In this document: in pieces, positions 22,600 through 34,078 of the stretch
Numbering within the stretch: the stretch's first letter is position 1
Layout of the letters: each line of letters starts with the position of its first letter
Assembly (NCBI GenBank): GCA_017163975.1
Contig: JAFFSR010000033.1
Coordinates: 328,501-392,500, forward strand
Length of the DNA stretch: 64,000 nucleotides
Direction: 5' to 3'
DNA from: Anastatus disparis
Taxonomy: Eukaryota > Arthropoda > Insecta > Hymenoptera > Eupelmidae
Translations under genes and position numbers: made by a program
Notes under the pieces: generated by a model
Database searches by the model: none
Seen by the model: the letters and a program-made list of their open reading frames with translations, nothing else
What the model was told of the DNA's origin: nothing

Positions 22600-24450
22600 T
22601 ATAATATTTACTTATGTCATGTTCCGCTTCTTCTTTTGTGGGATACTAAAAATAAAAAAAAATTTAATAATCTTAATAAACAAAAGTATTGCTGCTGACT
22701 TTTATCATCTAATAAATATAAAAATCTAATATATTTGATATTTGATAAATTATTTTGAAATATCACATATTTTTTGATTGAAAATGAAAATTTTTAAATA
22801 ATTTAAAAAAAGTAAATTCATGAACATTCTAACCCCTTAAGTGTCATGGCAGTGATATGTATAAAGTACTTTATTTTTAATAAAGTTACAATATGAAAAT
22901 CTTTGCCATGGTAGTTAACGGTTTAATTGCATACTTTTTGTGATTAATTATAAAAAAAAATTATCAGCTTCTATATAATGTAATTAATTTTTTTATAAAC
23001 TGTGATTATAGCTAAACACAAAATATTGAGGTTACTTCATATTATTTTAAATATATCAATACTGTGAAAATATAAATATATAATTACCTTCTTAAGAGCA
23101 GGCCGAACTATCTGTCCTTGTCTAATAATAGTGTTTTTCATAATTTATATAAAGACCATTGGCTGTAACATTAAAAAAATGGCAGCCCCCGCTAGATACT
23201 AGTATAATAGATGAGTTTTATAATAAGAACAAAATAATTATATCACGTGGTTTTTGAATAATATGAGACCTACTAAAAATCTAAAATATAACCTATCTTT
23301 TTTGGTAGGTCACATATTATTCAAAAACTACATAATTAAATTATTTTCTTCTTATTATAAAATTCAACCATTACACTAGTATCTAGCGAGGACTGCCATT
23401 TTTTTCGTGTTACAGCTAATGGTCTTTACATAAATGATGAAAAACACTATTAGACAAAGATAGATAGTTCGGCCTCTTCTTAAGATCAGATAAACTCATT
23501 TTTACAGATGTAGGTTGTTTTAGTAACAATTCAAGTTTTATAAATTAGTAGCAGATATCAAGTGCTTAACAACAAATCCCAAATGTATATCACCAGAGGC
23601 GTCCCTCATTCTTATATAACGGTTATCTAGCTTTTGTGTTCAGTAAGTTTGAAAGAGAACGTTCCTTAGTTTTTGATCTATGCGACTATGTTGCATTTGG
23701 TTGCTAGCATACATCATAATGTTAGCAGCATTTGCACATACAAGGAATATATTCTGTCTGAATCTTCTTTAGGTGTTGGTTGAAATTTTACAGTAAAGCC
23801 AACATAAGCTTTTGTAGTTTATACAAATGAGCTTGAAGCTCTCTCGTTTCATTATTATCTCCTAAAATTCATTCTTCTCAATTTTTAACTTCTCCATCTA
23901 CTAATTTATACATACCTGAAAATTTTTCACATGAAAATTTGTTTAAAATAAAGAAAAAAAATGTCATAAGACAAAATTTACCAATGTTTGCAAAACGAAT
24001 AATAACTCCAGATAAACATGCAACTTCATTCATAAACAATAAATCAGAACTTGGTAAAACATTTCTTAAAACCATTTCTACTGCATCTAAATGAATCCTT
24101 AAAAATCCATGAATTTGTATCGCACATGATTGGTTCTCTGTACCAAGTGTAGTAAGCAATGCATCGCATAAATAAAGCATTGGTAAAAAAATCTGTGAAT
24201 ATCTTTGACTTTAAGTTGGAAGAAAAGATGGTTGCCATCAAAACTATTATGAACATCAGATTGTTGATCAACTAAAGACATGCTTGAAACACAAGATGAA
24301 ATCTGATTTTCTAATAGACTTTCTGCTTTGAGTCTATTTGAAACCATTTCTAGATAAAGATGGCCATTTCTGCCTCATACAAATATAAAGGTCTTGAAGT
24401 TTGAGGATCAGGTTGAAGCATACCATAAAGTAAATTATCTGGTTCAATTG
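22600..24450 (-). pseudogene. Nup205-like nucleoporin C-terminal region (degraded)
   Basis: Nup205 is a scaffold of the inner ring of the nuclear pore. On the - strand, in order, segments read EPDNLLYGMLQPDPQTSRPL and YLYEAEMAIF, then MVSNRLKAESLLENQISSCV and VDQQSDVHNSFDG, then RYSQIFLPMLYLCDALLTTL and LRIHLDAVEMVLRNVLPSSD with LLFMNEVACLSGVI, then ETRELQAHLYKLQKLMLALL, then CANAANIMMYASNQMQH and KLRNVLFQTY. This order and wording agree with my memory of insect Nup205 C-terminal regions. A TAG (24350-24352), frameshifts near 24345 and 24205, and further stops show decay. A ~70-bp intron with GT...AG borders remains at about 23915-23984, so this is a genomic duplicate or dying gene, not a processed copy. 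A family-B foldback splits it at 23096-23479, and a short segment PTKEEAEH follows at about 22640. Confidence 0.65.
23096..23479. mobile_element. TTAA-flanked foldback, family B (copy B2)
   Basis: This 384-bp element begins GAGCAGGCCGAACTATCTGT and ends AGATAGTTCGGCCTCTTC, with TTAA outside both ends (23092-23095, 23480-23483). The arms pair through AATGGTCTTTA(C/T)AT and AAAATNGCAGNCC to the centre. It lies within the Nup205-like relic. Confidence 0.75.
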
Positions 24451-24734
24451 TTACTTAGTTGTATTCCTGAACAACTAAATAATATCTATCAATTTACCAC
24501 CAAAACTATTTATCACTTAAATTGAATGGTAGCATATCGATTTTGAATTAGATTAGAAAATGTACAAGATATTATTCAAAAAGAAATTTTTTTGAATAAT
24601 AATCATCATAATTTAATAAAAACACAGTTAAAAACAGGTAACAACACAAACAGTCAAGTATTTATATAAAAAATGACATTTTGATAATAAGATTCTATTT
24701 TAAAATTTTCAACATCTAAATTCGAAGTATAAGA

Positions 24735-24800
24735 GGAGCGCCTCGATGTTTTCGTATTCATACCTGAAGTCACCGTCGAGACGCTACCGCACCTCTTGAT
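24735..24800. repeat. short imperfect inverted repeat with GC-rich arms
   Basis: AAGAGGAGCGCCTCGATG faces CGTCGAGACGCTACCGCACCTCTT across about 28 bases. The arms are much more GC-rich than their surroundings. It may be a tiny foldback remnant; nothing more can be said. Confidence 0.4.
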
Positions 24801-24916
24801 AATGGTATTTTTTTCAAAATTTTCCGAAGTTATCCATATTATTAGTCAACAATAGCAGGTTATTTTATATTTTTGTTTTTAAATTTTTAATGTAAATAAA
24901 AGAAAATCAGTATTAA

Positions 24917-25121
24917 GGCGACTTCGGATTTTAGGTTAGGTTTTATTTTTGAGTTTACAAATTACTCTTTCAATATGTAAAATTTTTCAGATTTTTTAAT
25001 TTTCCACCATTCTACGGATTATAATAAATGGTGGAAAATTAAAAAATTCAAAAAATTTTAGAAACTGAAAGAGTAATTTGTAAACTACAAAATGAAATCG
25101 AACCGAACTTCCGTAGTCGCC
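24917..25121. mobile_element. small foldback MITE (about 210 bp)
   Basis: GGCGACTTCGGATTTTAGGT at the left pairs with ACTTCCGTAGTCGCC at the right, and the arms continue to a hairpin tip near 25015-25035 (TTTTCCACCAT and ATGGTGGAAAA). TTAA (or TATTAA/TTAATA) flanks both sides. There is no coding capacity. Confidence 0.65.
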
Positions 25122-25599
25122 TTAATAAAGATTGAATATATATTTTTATTATTGTCAATATATTATATTTGAACTGTTAGTTAGGAATAGACTTTTAATC
25201 AAAATGTTAACAAGAACGTTAAATTAAATTTTAACTATATCTAATTTGTGTTAACAATTTTTTTTGCTGTAGTACTTAACGCATTTACTTATTTCTAAAA
25301 ACTTGTTGCGACCGGATGCAACATGACACGTGCACACATTCGGCTGAAATATTGTCGACAGTTTATTTTTGTGAAGTTAAGAATTTTTATTTGAAAAAAA
25401 TATTTTAATATGATTTTAACTAAAATTATTGTACTTGAATTTTACGTATTATTTAAAATATTAATGTTAGAGCATAAATTGAAATAAAAAAACTATGCCT
25501 ATAAAAAAGAGATTGAATTTATCTAAATTTTGATAAAGCTAACATAAAAAAAAATTATTATATCATGTTTAAAAACTAGTATTTATTTATTAATTTATT

Positions 25600-26260
25600 C
25601 TGAGCACGACTCAGAATGACAACGTCTCCTTGGAGACGGCTCTAGCGAGTGGGATGGAGAGGCCGCAACCCTTTTTTTGCGTGCGTTGACTAGAAGGAGG
25701 AGACTCTAATAACTGTGAGGAGGCCAGAACTAGGGACCCTCTAAAAAGGGACTGGAAACCTCGTTCTGCGTTTCCTATTGGCTGTTACAGACAAGAAATC
25801 TAAACCGGAAGCTACATAAGAAAGTAATATGTTAGAAAGAGACAATAAATATTCCCCACGAAGACGACCTGTGATGTTTTCTATAAGCACTTCATCTGTT
25901 CCTTTCCGGTTTAGATCAGTATGGCGGCAACATTTTCTTGTTTCTTCCTAGAGGGTCCCTAGCCGGAACTATATCGTTGGTGGCTATAACACGTGAGCAC
26001 TCGTCTGTAGGCTTCCATTTTCGAAGCCTCTCTTTAACACAGCAGACTATAATGTTTTCACCAAGGAACCACGTGATATCGCAACACGCTGTACGATAAA
26101 TTGATGATTAATTTTTACAGAGATGAGCTGTATCCGTACGTAATACTGGCAATTTACAGAATGAGCAATACACTATAATAATAGAGCTCACCAAAAAAAC
26201 ATCATTCATTAAACACTCACCTCGACAAGTGAAGATTTGCTGCACTGCTGAGAAGTAGAC
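25600..26260. other. GC-richer island without a recognised gene
   Basis: Compared with its surroundings this stretch is clearly GC-enriched and has CpGs (for example CGTCTCCTTGGAGACGG, CCGTACGTAATAC). It could be a promoter or a fragment of a foreign element; no start codon context or ORF identifies a gene. It includes a short TIR element at 25730-25962. Confidence 0.35.
25730..25962. mobile_element. 233-bp element with 14-bp TIR
   Basis: CTAGGGACCCTCTA at the left is matched exactly by TAGAGGGTCCCTAG at the right. A second inverted pair lies inside (ATCTAAACCGGAAG near 25798 and TTTCCGGTTTAGAT near 25905). No clear target duplication is visible, so calling it an element is tentative. Confidence 0.45.
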
Positions 26261-26262
26261 AA

Positions 26263-26800
26263 ATGTCAGCAAAATGTTTAATCGCTAGAGCAATAACTGC
26301 TGCTGGTGATGTAGAAAATCACTTAAGCGATGATAGATACTTCGGTTGTAGCTTGATAGGTGGTATCGGCAGTAGTCACCAAGAGACAAAAGCAGCAAAC
26401 ATAACGTCCAATATTCGTGAGCATTCAACCTCAAAAAGGCGCTGGCACAAAAAGAAAATCAATGGCTTACAGTAGCAGAGTTAGGGGTACTTCAGTACCC
26501 TGTGTTGGAGACCCAAGCGATTTTACAGTGTCACGGTGATGGTCCAAATTGTTACTCAGCTCCTCCTCAATCCCGTACACTATTATCGAAACAGGCTAAA
26601 CCTGCAAATTCAAGCTCTTTTTACATTCGAACGAATTAAGCACGTATCCAATGAGTTGTAGTTGCAGAGCAAGCAATCCAGGCAATAAAAGTAGAAACAG
26701 ATTTTCCGTTTGTACAAGGCGGCCGAAGCGTTGCAGGCCCACCGATTCCAGTAGCTTAACCTCAAAAATGCAAATTATGAATGCAAAGTAGTGCAATGAA
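26263..26800. other. unassigned mixed-composition stretch with small ORFs
   Basis: A 70-codon + strand frame (MSAKCLIARAITAAGDVENH...) and an overlapping 66-codon - strand frame are present. Neither shows a family motif I recognise, and neither has an obvious splice or promoter context. The composition is less AT-biased than the flanks, so it may be old coding or element sequence. No function is proposed. Confidence 0.3.
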
Positions 26801-26803
26801 AAG

Positions 26804-27285
26804 AACGATTGAGGGGCTGTTCGGAATAAGGGGTCAAGTTAAAAAAGTCAGTTTTGAGATACTAAAAAATAACTCAATAACTTAATACTGACATAAACAA
26901 TTTTGATAAAACTTTATGAACTTTAAAAAATAAAATAAATAAAGCAAATTTATCAATAATTGCAGTTAATGAAACGTATAATAAAATAGTTATTGATTAT
27001 TAAAAAAATTGAGTTAACCCCTTATTCCAAATATCGTTTCAATTTTTTTAAAAATACACAAGAAATATCGTGAAAACATGCAAATATAACTTCATTGTAA
27101 TTATTAAACATCGTACAAAATAAGAAAACCCTATTTTGACAACCACGTATCTATATTACAATATTTGTACAAAAAAATTTTTTCCAATAAAAGATGAATT
27201 ACGGTCTGTAGATTCCATTTTCTTGATTTTTGGAAAAAGGGATTAAGTCGACTTAACACTTTATTTCACGCATTCCCTCAATCGT
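26804..27285. mobile_element. 482-bp TIR element (AACGATTGAGGG ends)
   Basis: AACGATTGAGGG at the left is matched exactly by CCCTCAATCGTT at the right. Similarity continues imperfectly inward (GGAATAAGGGGTCAAGTT against AAATAAAGTGTTAAGTCGAC). AAG occurs on both sides (26801-26803 and 27286-27288) and may be a 3-bp duplication. AT-rich interior, no ORF. Confidence 0.5.
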
Positions 27286-27323
27286 TAAGAAATTATAAGC
27301 AGGAGAGATACGTACCACCGCAA

Positions 27324-27374
27324 ACGCATTTTGATCTCATGCACACCGTGAGTGTGCATGAGATCAAAATGCGT
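27324..27374. repeat. perfect 23-bp hairpin with 5-nt loop
   Basis: ACGCATTTTGATCTCATGCACAC (27324-27346) and its exact complement (27352-27374) are separated by CGTGA. With no mismatch in 46 paired bases, it must be recent or conserved. A pre-miRNA normally has bulges and a longer arm, so this is more likely a young palindrome or TIR-derived hairpin. Confidence 0.85.
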
Positions 27375-27449
27375 ACTGCACGGGAACGTTGAAGACTTGA
27401 GAGAAAGCAAGCAGCAGACCAAGCAAGTACATGTAGTTTTGAGATTGCG

Positions 27450-27503
<54 letters not shown>
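27450..27503. repeat. (GA)n microsatellite
   Basis: About 26 uninterrupted GA units. Translation of the other strand gives long Ser-Leu runs, which are not protein. Confidence 0.95.
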
Positions 27504-27507
<4 letters not shown>

Positions 27508-27713
27508 AAATAAATAAATAGCAATAATGTCTTAAACTTACCTTTTTTATTGTTGTTGTTAACTGCTGTAGCTGGCATTTTACTTCTTGTAATATAAGAT
27601 ATAATAAAAATAAAATAATGGAAAAGTACACTCCTTATAATAGTAGGTACACATACAAAGTCCTCACACAAGTTAAGTTCATTTTGCAATCGATTGGTTC
27701 GTACACGCGTTAA

Positions 27714-28094
27714 GAGCAGGTCGAATATATCTGTCCTTTTCTAATCAAAGAATTGAGTTTTTAACAATAACTAATAATTTTAGCAAAAAATAAAGAGATA
27801 GCCCCATTTCGTATTAGAAAAAGCAATATTTTCTTTGATGAGAAAGAATTGATTTTATTGTTTCGTCTTCAAAAAAACCTTGAAAAACTTGAAACATAGA
27901 GGTTAGAATAAAAAATTTGGTTTTTCAAGGTTTTCTTGAAAACGAATAGATAAAATGAAATATTTCTCATCAAAGAAAATATTGCCTTTTATAATTCGAG
28001 ATGGGGCTATCTCTTTACTTTTCGCTAAAGTTATTAGTTATTGCAAATAAAATAATTCTTTGATTAGAAAAGGACGGAGATACGTGACCTCCTC
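27714..28094. mobile_element. TTAA-flanked foldback, family B (copy B3)
   Basis: This 381-bp element begins GAGCAGGTCGAATATATCTG and ends GAGATACGTGACCTCCTC, with TTAA at 27710-27713 and 28095-28098. The inner arms are highly complementary (AAAGAGATAGCCCCAT and its complement near 28000; GGTTTTTCAAGGTTTTCTTG near the centre) and nearly identical to the copy at 36990-37369. Confidence 0.8.
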
Positions 28095-28840
28095 TTAAGA
28101 GTTGTAGTATTTTTTATTACATTGGTCATTTGTGAGCACAATCAGTCGATTCACTTTTTATTGATTTTCAATTGTTGCAGCTACAAATGTTATCCGACTC
28201 TCGGAGTAGGATTGAATAAAATCAGATTCATATCAATTTGATTTATCACGATTTATAATATATAGTACAATTTTATTTATTCGGAAGATTATATTATTTC
28301 ATTAAAGACCGCACTTCACGTTATAATATATTTCAAGTGGATAACAATTTAAATGGGTACTAAAGGCCTGGTTAGAAAAAGATACTATATTTTACTATGT
28401 CTATGATACTATGTCTGATATATATTTGAGTGCTCTGCCCTATTCTGTTATACTTCTTATATTTTTAAACTTACATTACGGTGTTGTGCGACTGGGTTAG
28501 ACTCTGTGGTGCTACCGTTGCGAAAAATAAAAATTTGAAACTTTTATATCCAAGTACATCTTAGAGATGGTTTGATGTCAGAGAACACTTGTGTTTGCCC
28601 AAGATCTAATTAATACGTCAAAAATGACACACATACACACAAGACTGTTCTATTTGCTAGTAGCAAATTTGGTGCGTGGGTCTTTCCACATCTCAACCAA
28701 TTGTTATGAAGTAAAACACCTATGGTCTCGACAAACTGGCGGCGCATATTGGGAAAAATTTTAGATGCTGATCGTTGCAAGAAAAGTTGATAAAATTAAA
28801 TTAAATAAAATTAGACATCATAACGAAGTCCGGATGTTAC
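28095..28840. other. unique AT-rich DNA
   Basis: No coding frame, repeat pair or element end was recognised. Confidence 0.5.
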
Positions 28841-29966
28841 AAAGCATTTTAAAAATTTTTTTAAAAATTATTTCTTATTTTTTTCTATTTTACGAAAACC
28901 ATTCGATAGATTTGCTCCAAAATTTGTATGAAAGTTATTTGCCATTGTCTGAAAAAAAAACTTTGAAAAACTAATTTTCTCAGTGCAGTTGTAATTTTAA
29001 AGCATTTTAAAAATTTTCATTTTTTATTTATCTTCTATTTTACGTAAACCATACGATAAATTTTCTCCAAAATTTTTATACAATCAATTCGCTATTGTCT
29101 GAAGAAAAGAAGCTTTTAAAAACTAATTTTCTTAGCGTGATTACAATTTTAGAGAATTTGAAAAATTTTTTGAAAAATTTTGATTTTTCTTTTTTTGACA
29201 AAAGAAAATTTCCAAGAATTAATTTTCCTAGCGTAATTTTAATTTTAAAGCATTTTGAAAATTTTGAAAAGAAAACTATTTATTTAGCTAATAAGATTTC
29301 AAAAATTGCTCAATGTATTTGCTTCAAATTTTGCATACTATCTATTTTTTTGTCTAAGTACGTGGGAAGCTATTGAAAATTGGTTTTCTCAGTGTTGTTT
29401 TAATTTTAGAAACATTTAAAAAATTCAAATAAAATTTTGATTTATTAATTTTTTCTTTTAATTTTCGTAAATTACTGATTACATGAGAATTATTTGCATC
29501 TGTCAAAAGAAGTATGACTTTAAAAAACCAATGTTCTTAGCATAGTTTTAATTTTAGAAAATTTTTAAAATTAAAAAAAAAATCTCATTTTTTTCCATTT
29601 TACGTAAACTACTCGATAGATTAGCTCTAAAATTTGTATACAAGTTATTTACTACGGTCTTTTAAAAAATAATTTTGTAAGTGTAGTTCTTTGATCACTT
29701 CTTTTGATTTCTGATTCAACGCTTTCACTAACTCTTTTCTTACTTCCTCTCTCTCTTTCTATCTTAGATTGATTCTCTTTTTTGCCCTATTTTTATCCAT
29801 CCCTGACTCTCTCTTCCTATTTCCTAATCACTTTCTCACACTCACTAATTTTTCTTGAATAGAAATTATGTTTTTTACATTGTAATCACATTTAATAAAA
29901 TTAAATCAAATTACTCTAATTCAATGACCTCCATGAGACAGCATTGCGCCAAAGTACTTGGCAGCG
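28841..29966 (+). mobile_element. family S element (copy S3), 5'-truncated
   Basis: It opens directly within the repeated units (TTTTACGAAAACCATTCGATAGATTTGCTCC at about 28890) and runs through several ~160-bp units to the standard right end CATGAGACAGCATTGCGCC...CTTGGCAGCG at 29966. The left terminus with GCTTTCTCATAGAG and the TG seed is missing. 5' truncation with a fixed 3' end is reminiscent of target-primed retrotransposition, but one case proves nothing. Confidence 0.65.
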
Positions 29967-32560
29967 TTTTTATGTTATTTTTAATTTACTTTTACTCCTG
30001 CTACCGATTTAATTCTGTTTTAAAAATTGTTTATTATTTATTTTTAAATTTTAAACAGTACGCACACTAATCACTTTATTACTACTTTTTATATTTTTGG
30101 AATATTTAATTGTTTTTTGTTTATTGTACTTATCACTATACTTACATTACACTATTCACTACACTATTATTAAACTATTACTACTCGAGTACATCGTTAA
30201 ACGCGTACGTGTCAGTGCATTATAGGTGCACAAATTTTTATAAGCAATTATGAAAATTCGATCATTCTTTTATCGATTTCCTACGTTAGGTGCCAGTTTC
30301 TGTTACGTAATTATTATTCAAATAATTATGTAAACATTTACACTTAAAATTAAATGAAAAAGTATTAAATAGGTCTATTATAATGAATAGTTAATTAAGC
30401 AAGTTAATAAATTAACAATCAAACAAAATTAATTTTCATATTAAAACTTATTTCTATAAAAATTTGACATTAAAGGCTATAGCGTGATAGAGTGTCAAAT
30501 CGACCCTTGCCGAGATCTGTACGGCTCGTTGCTCACCCAATAGAGTATGATGAAAAATATAACTGCAAACTTGGGGGCTACGAAATTTCAGCTCCCAAGC
30601 TGCCACGGGTGCTTCAAAAATGCCCAAAACGTTTTTTCTGAAATAATTTTTACCGTGCACAATTTGCGGTCGAAAAATCTGGAAATATGCAAATAACTTT
30701 GCAATTTTATTAAGTACTCACCAGATTTATTATTAGCAAATTTGTTTAGCTTAAAATTCCCATTTTTAAAGATATTTGAAGTTTTGATCGTTCTTTTAAC
30801 TATGAAGATAATATTCAGCTAAAACCTAAATAGCTTATTTTTGTTTATTTTTCTCCGCACTTTTAAAAACTTGGGTTGCAGAAATGATTTTCCCACCAAA
30901 ATATGCTCTAAAATCGAAAAAAACAGCAAAGAACAGGGTTTTTGCGTTTTTCCATGTTTTTTTACTATAATCTCAAAAACACGTTTAAACATAAAGTTAT
31001 TAGTGAGTTTAATGCCTCATAACTTATAACCAAGTTAAATTACATCTTAGCGAGCCATATAGGCCCTCAAAACTCAAGAAAACGAATTTTACGGAGTTTT
31101 CTTTGGACTGAGCTGTGTAAAATTTTTATCAGAAGTCAATACGTTAATCAAACTCTGCTGATTTACAATCTCTACAATCCGACTGCACATGCCTACTATT
31201 CTTGGGAACCGGCTGCGTATGTTTATAACCTATAGAGACTTACTGCTCATAATTACGAACCTTGAAGGGAGGACTGACTGTGCGGCACTACGGCTCCTAC
31301 AAACCGACTGCGCATTTTCATATATTGCTCTAACTTTCTACGCATGCGTTTACCCTCTTCAACTTTTTCTTTATATGTTTATTATATAACAATCGATATC
31401 ATGGATACAATTTTTTTTGCTGTATACTATGTGAATATGTTTTAATACTCGAGAGAAGATGTGGAGATCCCGAAATCTAGTCTAATTTTTTTTTTTACGA
31501 CGCTATAACCTATTTTGTATCAAATGTTTAAATGAATAGTAAAAAAACAAAAATGGACTTCCATATTAAAAATGCTCTATCTCTGTCAATTTTTGACGTT
31601 TCGAGACGAATTTTTTTTCAAATATGAGGAATTTAGTCTACTTTTACATTGCGTTGTTATTTTATAAATTTAGATTAATGCCGTCGAGCTATTAATGAAA
31701 AACAAAAAAATAAACGATTTTTTTTCAACGTGATTTTCTCAAAAACAATTTTTTTTTTTAATTTTAATATGTTTTCATACATAAAAAACTAACTTTTGAG
31801 GTGGGTCAGAATATGCTATTTTGCGTTATTTTTTTAATGAATTTTATTAGATTTATTCTATTTTTTCAGTTATAGAATATTAAAACCATGCCCTCTTCCA
31901 ATTATTTCTGCTCTTTCATTATTCGTTTATTGTTAAAGTTATAAATATATTTTTAGTGTTTGCAAAGAACTTTAAACTGAGTCATTGGTCAACTTTTTTG
32001 GTCAATTAGAACAAAAGTTATAGCAATTTTAAGTCTAAAAATATGTTCAAAAAGATAAAAATACATAAACATTTATTTAGTTTGAATTACACGTCTGCGA
32101 GTGAAATTCAGTTTGAAAGTAGTTAGTGCATGCCGCTGCTTGGTGGCGAAGTCGCGTTCCAAGCGTACTCATTAGCAATATAGCGCATCGCAGTTCATAA
32201 TAAGAGATCGAGTTGAAAAGCAAATTATCTAACTTTTATAATCTTTTTTTCGCTTTATGAAAAAATTTTGAGTTTATTACAATGGCTTCATTACTGGCCA
32301 AGATAAAGTGCAAAGACTTGAAAAAAAGCACACGAAAGCTATATACCATTCCTCTCGAAATCTATTCAGAGAATCGGCACGGTGATCCTCGAGTAAATTT
32401 AACCATGAAGTTTTTAAACCTCAGAATTTCCTTCTAGTTATGATTCTAAGCACATATAAGAACCCATCCCAAAAAAAACCAAAATCGAAGAATTCGCACT
32501 TTCTTATTTATTAAAATTTTATTTATTTATTTATTTTTTTTCTATAAAAAAATTCTTATT
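29967..32560. other. AT-rich DNA, no gene recognised
   Basis: Several short frames occur (for example 30454-30660 -, 30841-31029 +, 31189-31389 +), none with a recognisable family. Around 31160-31330 the motif C(C/T)G(A/G)CTGC(A/G)(C/T)AT recurs a few times, loosely like the minisatellite at 57662. A 51-codon frame starting ATG at 32282 is unassigned. No paired terminal repeats were found. Confidence 0.4.
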
Positions 32561-32564
32561 GTTA

Positions 32565-33300
32565 ATTAAAGAGCTTTGTTCGCGTTTAATCAAAGAGCAC
32601 GGTGATTGCGCGTTCCCGCGCTTTTATGGTCCGTGCGGCAAATCACGATGCGCGCGTAGCGCTTTCAGGCTTTGTATCCTTTGATACAGGCGATGAGTGA
32701 TTCAGTCTATTTCTACCGCTTGAACCGTCAACTTGTTTTTCGGTATTTTGTTTTTTGACTCCGAAACCGCGTGTTTTGTTAAGTGCTCGGTATGTGGAAG
32801 TCGCGTGTGTATTTGTTAAACCTCATAGGGTAAAATTGGTGCTTCGGTTTGTGATTTGGAGGATTTGGCCACGTGCGAGGTATTCGGCGTGCCTTTCTTC
32901 CGTAGGGCAAGCAGTGTCGCAGCAGCTATTAGAGGGCTGCTCGAGATCCAGAGTTGGTTCCCTCGAGACATCGGGGCGCTCTGCGATCAAGAGGGTGCTT
33001 CCCTCCGTCCATGGACTTCGTTCGAGCGCGCGAGCGAAGAAAGGCAAGAGAGCTCTCTATTCTTTTTTGGTGGGGTTCAGCAGCGGTGCTAGCATCGAAG
33101 GGTTGGGTTTAGGACGAGTTGGGATAAGGATAGGTTGCTGCAGTCATGAATTCTGTTCAATATATATTGGTTTTTCCTTTGTTCATATTACAAGTTATTT
33201 TAGTATTCAATAAATTTAGCAATTGAAATCAAATAAGATCAGTTTATTTACCACACCCATCCTGATTTGTCTCCAGTCAGCAGCCTCTGTTGATTCACAA
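32565..33300. other. GC-rich island, possible LTR or promoter, unresolved
   Basis: This block is far richer in G+C and CpG than its surroundings (GCGCGTTCCCGCGC, GATGCGCGCGTAGCGC). A 152-codon + strand frame (32755-33213) is open but has no recognised motif and overlaps two other open frames, as expected where stop codons are rare. An AATAAA lies at about 33209. A solo LTR is possible because it resembles the 8166-9443 block in character, but I could not define TG...CA ends with a target duplication. Confidence 0.35.
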
Positions 33301-33761
33301 GTGAGTATATTTAATAATTTAAAACAAGCTTAATTTCTAGAATGACGTTTTTGAATAAAATAGTGAATTATTCACACATTTTAAGCAAATATTATTGTAA
33401 ATATATTTAGGAAAATCTAAAGTTATGTAACACTCTAAGCACAACGTTAAAATTAAGATTTTTTTATAAAACATTATAGTAATAAAGACTATGACAAATG
33501 ATAAGTTTTTAAATTATTAAAAGATAGCATTTGAAGTAATTGTAATTAGAAAATATTGTGTATTATTATTCTATAAGAACTCTGTACGTATTTTCGGTAT
33601 TTCAGTAACACCAAAAGTACAATTTCCATAAAAAAGATTGTATTGAAGAAAATCAAGGCCTAGGTTTTTACAGTGAGTAGGCTATGGAAGCGGTCCACTA
33701 TAATTTTCCTGCAACATGGGCTAGTATAAAGTATCATAAAATAATTCTAATTTTATATCTA

Positions 33762-33770
<9 letters not shown>

Positions 33771-33857
<87 letters not shown>
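33771..33857. repeat. (TA)n microsatellite
   Basis: About 43 TA units. Frames through it read Tyr-Ile repeats on both strands and are not coding. Confidence 0.97.
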
Positions 33858-33858
<1 letters not shown>

Positions 33859-33860
<2 letters not shown>

Positions 33861-34078
33861 ACTGGGTAGATTGGACCCCCGGGGAAAAGCGGACCGGCAT
33901 CACTTTATATAAATATATAGTACATATTTATTTTACCATTAAGATTTTAATATTATTACATCAAATTACTTTATTTGTTAGAGTTCATTTATAGTTATTT
34001 CAATTTTCTAATATCTACTTGTACTCATATCTGGTGGCGCCACTCCGATTTGCCCCAGGGGTCCGATTTACTCAGTTT
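33859..34078. mobile_element. 220-bp MITE with ~33-bp TIR
   Basis: AAACTGGGTAGATTGGACCCCCGGGG at the left is matched by the complement AAACTGAGTAAATCGGACCCCTGGGG at the right. The left end abuts the TA microsatellite, and the right repeat may extend farther (GTGGGGAAAACTGAG), so the left tip could be lost. No ORF. Confidence 0.55.

Noticed and set aside
27285..27689. Ser-Leu repeat proteins with apparent hydrophobic segments
   Set aside because: Run through the (GA)n microsatellite and the perfect hairpin; two overlapping frames look equally good, so neither is credible.
32755..33213. 152-codon frame in a GC-rich island
   Set aside because: Open frames exist in several phases because stops are rare in GC-rich DNA; no domain recognised. 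Kept only as part of an unresolved island.
33684..33994. Tyr-Ile repeat proteins on both strands
   Set aside because: Direct translation of the (TA)n microsatellite.
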